Source: Amanita rubescens (lineage: Eukaryota > Basidiomycota > Agaricomycetes > Agaricales > Amanitaceae). From it: 20,540 nucleotides of DNA. The notes beneath the pieces were generated by a model, which did not search any database, was not told where the DNA came from, and saw only the letters and a list, made by a program, of their open reading frames with translations. The stretch spans positions 1-20,540 of the forward strand of contig WION01000764.1 of NCBI GenBank assembly GCA_015039365.1, given 5' to 3'. Positions within the stretch are counted from its first letter, which is position 1. Every line of letters begins with the position of its first letter. Below, piece after piece: positions 10,571 through 18,233 of the stretch. The position numbers were made by a program, and so were the translations under genes.

Positions 10571-10608
10571 ATCTGTTAGATACGGTTCCGGAAAGTAGTC
10601 TAATAGAC
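10571..10608 (-). promoter_or_regulatory. Shared upstream block, Mg2+-ATPase copy
   Basis: Contains atctgttagata (10571-10582) and ggaaagtagtctaat (10590-10604) followed by agac, matching the block upstream of TPI at 2823-2862 in the same order and orientation. It lies 137 nt upstream of the ATPase start and 67 nt upstream of the likely 5'UTR intron, so it could sit near the transcription start. Confidence 0.45.
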
Positions 10609-12170
10609 TCAAGTTCACTCTGTCAACCCTTCACCAAACTCAGGCGCCTGGCGTGCATATAGATGCTTTCTCGATCGAACCGTTTACAGCCCACGCCGTC
10701 GAATCATCCCCAGTATATCTTCCTCGACTTCCTAAAGTCCCTAAACTTAATCTTCACGACATTGCGCTTCTCGCCTCAACTTCATCGTCTTCTCGGAAAC
10801 CAGCCACTCTGTGAATAACCCCCAAAATAACTGAATGGTATGGAGCATACCGTCATGCACAGGATTGACGGGAGAACCCTGGACCTGTATCGAAGGGCTG
10901 CGAACTCATGCTCCGCAGACACCACGAGTTTAACGCATTTTCATCATCGCTATATGCGAGTAGCAATGCAACAGAATCTTGAAACGAAGCTGTACCACTT
11001 ATATCACTATATTCCATGTCAGTCCCTACAGCCATTATGCATAAGCGTCGTTACATGGGTCTGATTTCGCCATCGGCTAAGGATATGTCCGCCTACGGTC
11101 ACCGTCCGCCCCTTCACCAAACAGACCATGAAGGGAGCTCCACTTAATGCGCCAGTGACTGGCGCCCGTCGCCTCATGGAAAGGGCCTGATTCGCCAGTT
11201 CCTCGTTGTGCCAGAAAACAGATCAGAACTAGATGTTATGTGATGCAGTGGGGTGCATACATAGAGTTGGTGTGCAAGTTTCAAACGCGAAAGAAGACAT
11301 TCCATAGTCTCCCGTAGACGGACCGTAAATGCGTGATGGTTATATCAATGGGATGATGTTCAAGTTGGGGACGAGTTTCCTCTGGAAGTCCACGAATTTG
11401 ATAATGCAAAGCGGGCCACGCTGACTCGGATTGCTCCTGTTGTTGAATTACGCTCTCGAACTCCGGAAAACAGCGGAGAGGCAGCGAATGAATTCGCGTT
11501 TGACCTCGGTGAGCTCGTGAGGCAAACCGTGACGGATGAGAAAAACCTACTATATATGTAAAACACGTGTACTGCACAGCCACGTCCCGGATCGGACTCC
11601 GTCACTCCGGACCCACAAACTCCGGACATAATTCGTACCTCGGACTCCATCGCCCTATTCCAACACCTACGGGGGAACATCTCTTGCGGTACAACGGTAT
11701 CAGAGAAAGTCGCCCTCTAGGTTGAAATTAACAGCTTCTTCGGGAAACACAAGACCATGAGCACCTGGATTGAATGGCGATCGAAACATGTGCTTTGTGC
11801 TGTGACAGGATTCATCCTCGCTTGTCATGAAAAGCTGCGGTGCGATCAAGAGAGGTGGTCAGAAGCACTTTTGATACGAGGGAAGCACTGTGAACCATCG
11901 AATGTGGAAGGTTCTGGAAGGTTTGTGGAGGGGTGGCAAGGATGGTTGCGTTGATACGCGGTGCATCTTTGTGATTCCGCGACTTTCACGACAGTTAAAA
12001 TAGCAGCTGCGTCATAGGTAGTACCGCCTGCCCGGCGAATCCCTTGTGAGCCTGTATCTGGATTCTGCACCGGGCTTGTACTAGGACAGTGTTCATCGTA
12101 GGCTACTTTATAACTGATTTCCTCTTCATACCTCTCTACCCCACCCCACAATCCCATAGCATCCGATTTC
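10609..12170. other. Intergenic region between the divergent ATPase and lipase genes
   Basis: Two divergent promoters flank this ~1.5 kb. A plus-strand frame open from 10599 to the TGA at 10812-10814 lacks any ATG and is pyrimidine-rich. No domain was recognised anywhere here. The lipase promoter should lie at the right end, where TTTATAAC (12107-12114) is a possible TATA element about 60 nt before the ATG. Confidence 0.5.
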
Positions 12171-13496
12171 ATGGTTAAGCTCATCTACCCAATTGTCCTT
12201 GTCCACGGCTACTTTGACAGCGTCGATCACACCAACACTTGGAGCAAAGCAGTGCGTATTTTGGAAGAAAAGTCCGGGTCAGAGACCAAGCCCTTCAGGC
12301 CACATATCCCCAAGTTTGCAAGTATCGATGACCGAACAAAGGATCTCATCAAGCAGATCCAGGGAAAATTTCCGAGACAAAGCGGGAAAACGATCTATAT
12401 CCACATCTGGGGACATTCCATGGTACTTCGGATTTCCCTCTCTGATTTGGTTGATACAGTAGTTCTGATACGGCTTCCACAGTGGTATCAATGCTCGAGA
12501 TGTTGCGTACAAGGCTGACAAACAAGATCTTGGGTTCAAGGTCTTAACCGTTGCCACTTTCGTGAGTCGGATTTTAGACACTGTAGGCTGTCTCTCAAGC
12601 TACTTTGTGATTCGATAGGGCACGCCTCATCGTGGCGTCAAGGCCATCGACGACTTCCCTGGTAAGTATGTCTGCAAAAATCGCTCATTCCCATCAACGG
12701 AACAATCCTGACCCTCGTATCAAGGTGCTGAGGCTATCCGTAATTTGCGTAAAAAATGTGGGGATCAAGCGTATTCTGACCTTTCCGCAACCAATATGTA
12801 TAAATTCAACATGAACACGCCCGACGTTTCCAGCGTACGGTATTTCAGCTGGGCCGGGAAATGCTATACCTTGCCAAGCGATAATCCAGTAGTAACGTAA
12901 GTTAAAACAGGTTGCATGGCGGGGGTGGCGAAGGCTCACCAGTGATAGGGGTCTCTGGAACGTCACTCGTTGGAATGGTCCCACTGACGGGATGGTGAAC
13001 GTCGACAGCGCAATTTGGACGAAGGAGGAGTCGGACAGGCAACGCACCCCAGGAAGAGCAACTGGAACTCACTTGGGAACCTTCCTCGGAGTAGACCAGT
13101 GCGTACTAACCTATCTGCGGTTGTAAAGTGACTACTAAACGCTGCCGCGTTGTTGTTAGTCTTAATATTCCGTGCTACACTGAGACGATCACGAAGACGT
13201 TGCCTCACCTCGACGCGGCTGAATATCATGATAACAGGGTCTCCCCGATAGTTCCCGTCACTGACACTTTCGATCGCCTGCCGAGCCCAGTTCGGACTGT
13301 TGTTGAGCGCGTGGACAGCCAAGTTCGGACTGTTGCTGAGTACCTGCCGAGCCCAGTTCGGACTGTTGCTGAGCACCTGTTGAGCCCAGTTAAGACTGCT
13401 ATCAATTTCCCCAAAGAGATGGGTACCAACATCAGGGGGACGGGCAGGACGATGAAAAATCTGGCTACAGGCGTCTTTGGAAGCATGTTTGGTTGA
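12171..13496 (+). pseudogene. Lipase-like alpha/beta hydrolase gene, frame broken at the nucleophile elbow
   Basis: Six exons: 12171-12422, 12483-12561, 12619-12661, 12725-12896, 12943-13098, 13160-13496, with introns of 46-63 nt. Hallmarks of a triacylglycerol-lipase fold: oxyanion LVHGYFD (residues ~10-16), nucleophile GHSM (81-84), GTPHRG across the exon 2/3 junction, PTDGMVNVDSA with the likely acid residue, and GVDHLNIP with the catalytic His. Exons 2-6 are mutually in frame. Exon 1, however, ends in phase 0 (ATG|GTACTT) while exon 2 resumes as T|GGT ATC AAT, so normal splicing shifts frame and stops after about 11 codons. Two extra bases would give the expected GHSMGG. The alternatives are a recent pseudogene, an assembly error, or use of the downstream acceptor at 12513, which keeps frame but loses GG and 9 further residues. 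Without the break the product is ~346 aa. The tail carries four 11-residue repeats. Confidence 0.75.
13278..13409 (+). repeat. Four 33-bp (11-residue) repeats in the lipase C-terminus
   Basis: Units 13278-13310, 13311-13343, 13344-13376 and 13377-13409 encode LPSPVRTVVER, VDSQVRTVAEY, LPSPVRTVAEH and LLSPVKTAINF. The core AGTTCGGACTGTTG is identical in the first three units. The period stays exactly 33 nt, so the repeat is maintained in frame. Confidence 0.9.
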
Positions 13497-15147
13497 TAGT
13501 ACTCTTGTTCGTTAGTGTTGAATTGGTATTTCTTCTGTAGGTATATTAGCATCGGATGATGTCATTTATGGCGTAACTGCCGCTTTTGCACGCGCAGAGC
13601 GCGTTGATACGTCGTTACTTATACGATCTGTCGCGATAATGTAAGCCGAGTGGCGAGAAAAACGCAACTGACGATACCCTATAGGCGCCCTCGTCTTCAG
13701 ACCCCCAACGTTGATGCGCCTGCTGTGGTGTTAGAAAGTCCATATTTTCCTTGGTCGGCTCCCGAAGTCGGAAGGGTCAGCGGAGGGGCCAGTAGAGGTC
13801 ATCATCCGAATCTCTGGAAAGTCTTCGTTTGATTGAGGAGGGTGCCGTTTGACATCGGAAGGGAGTCCATCCCGGAGCGTGTGCTGCGACGGAAGTGTGA
13901 GGAACGGAAGAAAGAGAGGGGTGGACCAGCCAATGAGTCAAGCAGGACTTTTTTTCCAAAGATACGGAGGGAGTCGGGGACTCTTCGAGCGAAGCTAGTA
14001 AAGTCGCACCTGTACTAGATACCTGAAGCTTGAAGCACTACTACTACTAGTAGTGACTAGACTTGTAAAATGAGTGCACTGTGACGCGTGATCAGGTTGA
14101 AATTAAGCATGTGAAGTGTGGAATCAGAAATTTCCATATTTCACGGGTAAGGTGGAATCACAGGCGGAAGTTTCACCATTTTTTTTCCGCACCTGAGAGA
14201 TAAATTCAAAGGTGATGAAGAAAGAAACGGTGTGAATCATATTCAACCTTTAAAAGAAGTTAATATATCCTATCCCCGCATCTCGGCGTTGTAAGAACCT
14301 TTTGTATCGGATGACTCCGATCCCCCTGCGCGAGCAACTTCTCTCGCAGCTCCTTCGCGCTGCGTCGCCCATCACGACAGGCGGGCGCATCCAATCGACC
14401 AACGATAGCGCGCACAATGAGTCTTGAGGATTCATTCCAGTTTCCCCTCTTCTCTCGGAGCTCTTCGTTCGCCCACCACGGCAGGCGGGCGCGTCCCGTC
14501 TACCGCCGATAGTGCGCGTAACAAATCTTTCCCGATGTGGGCCGTAACGGTGGTGGTGGCGGAACCCAGCTCGCGGACGATGACGATGGCGTGAGTGGGC
14601 GCGTCCGGAAGTGCGCCAGGAAGTGCCAGCAATAATCTAATAACAATAGAAGGAAGTCCCATAGGCGATGTTCGGCCTCGCCCAAAGTTTGCAGCTGGGC
14701 GAGGTCATGTGACCTCGGCCTCTCGTTCGCATTCAAAAATCGTGTATTTGGTCGCAAACCCCTTCGAAGCTCCCCGGCTGTTCCAGTTTTTGGGCGGAAG
14801 TACGTGTCACGTCATGTCATTGTTACGTCACGTTTCCCACCCTTATCTCGGCTAACGCTCGGCCATCGCCGTGGTTTGATGACTGCTGCCCAGGTTGACC
14901 GTGACGCGTGACGACCTGAAGTGAACATATAGCTGGAAAAGCAACTCTAAAGTGTAGAAATGAAAGGGGGCGGATTCGATCTCATTCCTCAACCACGCCT
15001 CGACCGATTGTCGATCACGGAATAGCGGAGAAGAAGTCAGAAAAAGCTCCACAAGGCTTGCCAAAACAAGTAAAGGTCACAAATGTGATTGCGTGATCCT
15101 GATCACTGGCAGAAGCGTCGTACTGAACCCACTACTTACGTAGCGGG
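13497..15147. other. Gene-poor region between lipase and tectonin genes
   Basis: About 1.65 kb with no recognisable gene. It includes a 14-bp perfect palindrome CACTACTAGTAGTG near 14042-14055, two copies of the GTGACGCGTGA motif (14081-14091 and 14900-14912), and the GC-rich duplication at 14341-14522. A 70-codon minus-strand frame (14852-15064) starts at TTG and matches nothing I know. Confidence 0.5.
14341..14522. repeat. GC-rich diverged tandem duplication
   Basis: Unit 1 (14341-14417) and unit 2 (14452-14522) share, in order, a ctctcg(c/g)agctc segment, a tcgccca(t/c)cacg(a/g)caggcgggcgc segment and a cgatag(c/t)gcgcg segment. On the minus strand both can be read as ALSxVDxxRPPxVxGxR, but in frames that are not joined into a plausible gene. 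It may be a relic of a repetitive coding sequence or a plain GC-rich repeat. Confidence 0.6.
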
Positions 15148-15399
15148 AATAAAAAAATCTGGGAAGACACGAACCCACATCCGAGCACACACTCTGCCCA
15201 ACTATAGAGAAGGCAGCATGTCAAACGTCTGAAGTTGCCATGCACAACAGCACCACTAATGGGGAAAAATGGGGACAGCATAAATGATGGACGGTGCAGG
15301 TGACGCGAATGACGGCGATTGATCAGAGCTCTTCCTCACTCTTCACATACGACATAGACAGCATGCATTGACAAAACAAATAATGCGCCATTGATGCAC

Positions 15400-15407
15400 T
15401 AAATAAA
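15400..15407 (+). promoter_or_regulatory. Weak TATA-like element of tectonin gene 1
   Basis: TAAATAAA lies at the place where paralogue 2 has a canonical TATATAAA (16980-16987), about 60 nt before the conserved 5'UTR intron donor. It is a poorer TATA match, so the two copies may differ in expression. Confidence 0.4.
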
Positions 15408-15464
15408 CAGGTTCAGATATCTTTCTCCAGTCTTCCATCTTACTACTCGCGATCGTGTACAGTG

Positions 15465-15517
15465 GTACGTACACAATTCAGCTCATAAGTACCCTGTGCT
15501 TACCTTTTTACAAGCAG
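15465..15517 (+). other. Probable 5'UTR intron of tectonin gene 1
   Basis: A 53-nt segment starts GTACGT, contains a CTTAC branch-like site and ends in CAG. The paralogue has a segment of the same length with the same donor and a GTAG end at 17048-17100, although the last bases have diverged; retention of AG in both supports a real intron. Confidence 0.55.
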
Positions 15518-15611
15518 TTTGTGTCTTATCAGGTACATTTTCTCGACTATTGCTATTCATTCACGGTGCTGAGGTATCTTCTTTTCACCAAGTTAGTCTA
15601 ACACTCTCGCA

Positions 15612-16304
15612 ATGACTTGGAAACTTGTTAGTGGTCCCAGCGGTCATTTCTCACGAATTTCCGCCGGATCGGTCACCAACGTCTGGGGTGTCAACTCTAG
15701 CAGTAACATCTTTCGTTACAGCGGTAATGACACCAACCCCTGGGTCCAGGTCCCTGGTGGCCTAGCTGACGTTAGCGCGGCTTCTGATGGCACGGTTTGG
15801 GGTGTCAACTCTGCAAACAATATCTTTCGCTATACCTGGGAATCCAATCACTGGATCAAGATTCCCGGTGGTCTCATACAAGTCTCTGCTGGATCGCGCA
15901 CCAATGTGTGGGGAGTCAACGCGGCCGGTAACATTTATCGTTACACCGGCGATGACGCCAAGCCCTGGGTCCAAGTCCCGGGTACTTTAGCCAGTATTAG
16001 CGCCGGTGCGGACGGCAGGGTTTGGGGAGTCAACTCTGCTGGTGCCATTTTTCGCTATACCGGGGATGAAGGAGATCCAAAGCACTGGAAACAAATTCCC
16101 GGTAACCTCCTTGAGGTTTCTATTGGGGTGGAAACCAACGTGTGGGCCGTCAAAAAGGGAGGCAGCATCTTCACGTACTCGGGTGATGACGCTAACCCCT
16201 GGGTTCGGATCCCTGGTGGTTTATCCACTATTGCTGCGGGTGCCGATGGCGTAGTTTGGGGAGTCAACGCGGAGGGCTCTGCTTTCCGTTGGATTTGTGA
16301 TTAA
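15612..16304 (+). CDS. Tectonin-type six-bladed beta-propeller lectin, copy 1
   Basis: Intronless 230-aa coding region from MTWKLVSG. Six tectonin repeats of about 37 residues fill the protein; each carries a VWGVN-like strand followed by an (I/A)(F/Y)RY strand and a W(V/I)(Q/K/R)(V/I)PG turn. The VWGVN positions begin near residues 24, 61, 97, 137, 177 and 215. Related fungal tectonins (for example Laccaria Tec2) bind O-methylated glycans of nematodes and bacteria and act in innate defence; that function is inferred here. There is no signal peptide, as is usual for cytoplasmic mushroom defence lectins. Blade 5 is degenerate (VWAVKKGGSIFTY), losing the usual Gly and Asn. The gene shares promoter, 5'UTR intron and 3' flank with copy 2. 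Confidence 0.92.
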   Translation: MTWKLVSGPSGHFSRISAGSVTNVWGVNSSSNIFRYSGNDTNPWVQVPGGLADVSAASDGTVWGVNSANNIFRYTWESNHWIKIPGGLIQVSAGSRTNVWGVNAAGNIYRYTGDDAKPWVQVPGTLASISAGADGRVWGVNSAGAIFRYTGDEGDPKHWKQIPGNLLEVSIGVETNVWAVKKGGSIFTYSGDDANPWVRIPGGLSTIAAGADGVVWGVNAEGSAFRWICD

Positions 16305-16345
16305 CCTCCTCACGGACTTTTTCTCGTCTTGTATACAAAGCTTGA

Positions 16346-16714
16346 AAGTACGACAAGGGGTGTATTAAAAGCAAATATTAAATGTAGTTACAGGTGGTGT
16401 AGTTATGCGCACGATGTAAAAAACATGGCGAACGGTCCACGGCATGATGCATGAACAGATGAGTTTGTGAGGTGCAGAGTGGAAATAAGGGTGGGGAGAG
16501 GCCGAAAGGCACTAGTAGACGCACTCATATCGTGCGGAGTTCACGCGCTCAACACCGTGTAGAATTCGTGGGGTGCAGAGACGAGAAGCGGAATGGTGCT
16601 GGACACATTTGGCCTGGTACGGGGTCCGAGATTATCAAGTGCTGCCATTGTGGTTGAGTCGTGATCCGTTGTGTAGGGCCGTCATAGCGTATGCGTCAGG
16701 GTCATTCCATTTCC
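16346..16714. other. Spacer between tectonin duplication units
   Basis: About 370 bp between the two duplicated units. No gene was recognised; the open frames are short and start without ATG or lack domains. It is the part of the 1587-bp period not shared by the two units. Confidence 0.5.
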
Positions 16715-16979
16715 AGATAAAAAATCCGGGAAGATACGAACTCAATACTCGAAGCCAGCGCCCACATGTAATACAGAAGACAGCGTGCGCAGTAGCAGCA
16801 CTGATCTGGAATAATGGAGACAGCGTCCATTGACAAAACAAATGATGGACAGTGCGAATGGCGGCAGCTGATCAGAGTTCTTTCCCACTTCCCACATATG
16901 ACATAGACAGCGTGCATTGACTCAGACGAAACAAGTAATGGTGACCCAAATGACAACATAACTGGTTCTCTGCTCACGA

Positions 16980-16987
16980 TATATAAA
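16980..16987 (+). promoter_or_regulatory. TATA box of tectonin gene 2
   Basis: TATATAAA, a canonical TATA element, lies 61 nt before the 5'UTR intron donor at 17048. This predicts transcription start near 17015 and a short non-coding first exon. Confidence 0.55.
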
Positions 16988-17047
16988 CAGAGGCTACAGA
17001 TATCTTTCCCCAGTATTCCCTCCTACCACTCGCGATCGTGAACAGTG

Positions 17048-17100
17048 GTACGTACACAATTCAGCTCATGAGCACCCTGCGCTTACCTTTCTACACGTAG
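17048..17100 (+). other. Probable 5'UTR intron of tectonin gene 2
   Basis: A 53-nt GTACGT...CTTAC...GTAG segment in the same place and of the same length as the one in tectonin gene 1 (15465-15517). Conserved length and splice ends are the evidence. Confidence 0.55.
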
Positions 17101-17198
17101 TTTGTACTTCATCAGGTACATTTTCTCGACTACTATTGCTATTCATTTACGGCGCTGAGGTATCTTCGTTTCACCGGGTTAGTTTAACACCACTCGCA

Positions 17199-17894
17199 AT
17201 GACTTGGAAACATATTCGTGGTCGTTTCACACGAATTTCTGCTGGAATGGCCCACAATGTCTGGGGTGTTAACTCTAGTGGTCACGTCTATCGTTACACG
17301 GCTGATGACAGCAGCCCGTGGGTCCGGGTTCCCGGTACCCTAACTGAAATTACCGCGGCTGCTGATGGCACGGTTTGGGGTATCAACTCTGAAGGCCACA
17401 TCTATCGTTATACCTGGGGATCCAGCCCGGGTGATCCCGGTCACTGGGTCAGAATTCCCGGTGCTCTCAAACGAATCTCTGCTGGATCGCGCCTCAATGT
17501 GTGGGGAATCAATGCGGCTGGCCACGTTTTTCGTTACACAGGCGATGACGCCCACCCCTGGGCCCGAATCCCTGGCACTTTAGCCAGCATTGGCGCGGGT
17601 GGCGACGGCAGGGTTTGGGGAGTCAACTCTGCTGGTGCCATTTATCGCTATACCGGGGATAGAGATACAAGAGACTGGAAACGAATCTCCGGTACCCTTC
17701 ATGAGATCTCTGTTGGGGCGGAAACCAACGTGTGGGGCGTCAACCAGGCCAACAACATCTTCAAGTACTCAGGCGATGACACTAACCCCTGGGTTCGAAT
17801 CAGTGGTGGTTTATCCCATATTGCTGCGGGTGCCGATGGCGTGGTTTGGGGGCTCAACCCAAACGGCTCTGTTTTCCGCTGGATTCCTACATAA
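17199..17894 (+). CDS. Tectonin-type six-bladed beta-propeller lectin, copy 2
   Basis: Intronless 231-aa coding region. The start is the ATG of MTWKHIRG, equivalent to copy 1; the frame runs upstream to 17136 only through a TTG. Six tectonin repeats are intact: VWGVNSSGHVYRY, VWGINSEGHIYRY, VWGINAAGHVFRY, VWGVNSAGAIYRY, VWGVNQANNIFKY and VWGLNPNGSVFRW. Compared with copy 1, blades 1-3 carry His where copy 1 has Asn before the hydrophobic-aromatic-RY strand, and blade 5 keeps the canonical VWGVN. The second blade also has a longer insert after YTW (GSSPGDPG). Probably a cytoplasmic carbohydrate-binding defence protein; ligand preference may differ from copy 1. Confidence 0.92.
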   Translation: MTWKHIRGRFTRISAGMAHNVWGVNSSGHVYRYTADDSSPWVRVPGTLTEITAAADGTVWGINSEGHIYRYTWGSSPGDPGHWVRIPGALKRISAGSRLNVWGINAAGHVFRYTGDDAHPWARIPGTLASIGAGGDGRVWGVNSAGAIYRYTGDRDTRDWKRISGTLHEISVGAETNVWGVNQANNIFKYSGDDTNPWVRISGGLSHIAAGADGVVWGLNPNGSVFRWIPT

Positions 17895-17925
17895 CCTTCT
17901 TACGGACTATTTCTCGTCTTGTATA

Positions 17926-18233
17926 CGCTATATGACCCTTTCCCCCTTTCTGCCATTGCTTTACTACATGGGCGAGCCGAAGGGCTTACGACTTGCGCGG
18001 TAGTTATGATGCAACTTAAGTTACATAAATTGAACACAATCAATACGAACGTGACAATTTCTTGTATCACGCAAATGAACGCAACTCTATTGGATTTTCT
18101 TCGATTCCCCCAACTCGTTGATCGCTTTCTGTACTTTCGGCGCTGTATGTTGCCATATCTGGCATTCGGATAGAAAATGTTTGATGCCATGTAGTGGTGC
18201 TGCCTTGCAGATGAGCTGCGGCCACGCGAAGAT
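17926..18233. other. Convergent 3' intergenic region
   Basis: About 310 bp between the end of tectonin unit 2 (+) and the stop of the DUF6533 gene (-). It should contain the 3'UTR of the DUF6533 gene. No gene was recognised. Confidence 0.55.

Larger units (their letters stand above)
15148..16345 (+). repeat. Segmental tandem duplication, unit 1 (tectonin gene 1)
   Basis: This segment matches 16715-17925: the same order of atc(t/c)gggaaga(c/t)acgaac, tgatcagag, acatagacagc(a/g)tgcattgac, cagatatcttt, gatcgtg(t/a)acagtggtacg, the whole coding region, and a 3' end containing a tttctcgtcttgtatac segment after the stop. The starts of the two coding regions are 1587 bp apart. Small indels in the upstream part show the copies are not recent. 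Confidence 0.85.
16715..17925 (+). repeat. Segmental tandem duplication, unit 2 (tectonin gene 2)
   Basis: Second copy of the unit described for 15148-16345. It covers promoter, 5'UTR intron, coding region and 3' flank. Similarity is highest in the 5'UTR and coding parts and weaker in the distal promoter. Confidence 0.85.

Noticed and set aside
10599..10814. 71-codon plus-strand open frame without ATG
   Set aside because: There is no start codon and no convincing acceptor; the pyrimidine-rich composition fits promoter DNA. It could be an exon only if an upstream exon were found.
14852..15064. 70-codon minus-strand frame
   Set aside because: It starts at TTG, has no known domain and contains the dispersed 13-mer, so it is probably non-coding.
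17136..17198. N-terminal extension of tectonin copy 2
   Set aside because: It would start at TTG, lies within the duplicated 5'UTR, and copy 1 begins at the equivalent MTWK.
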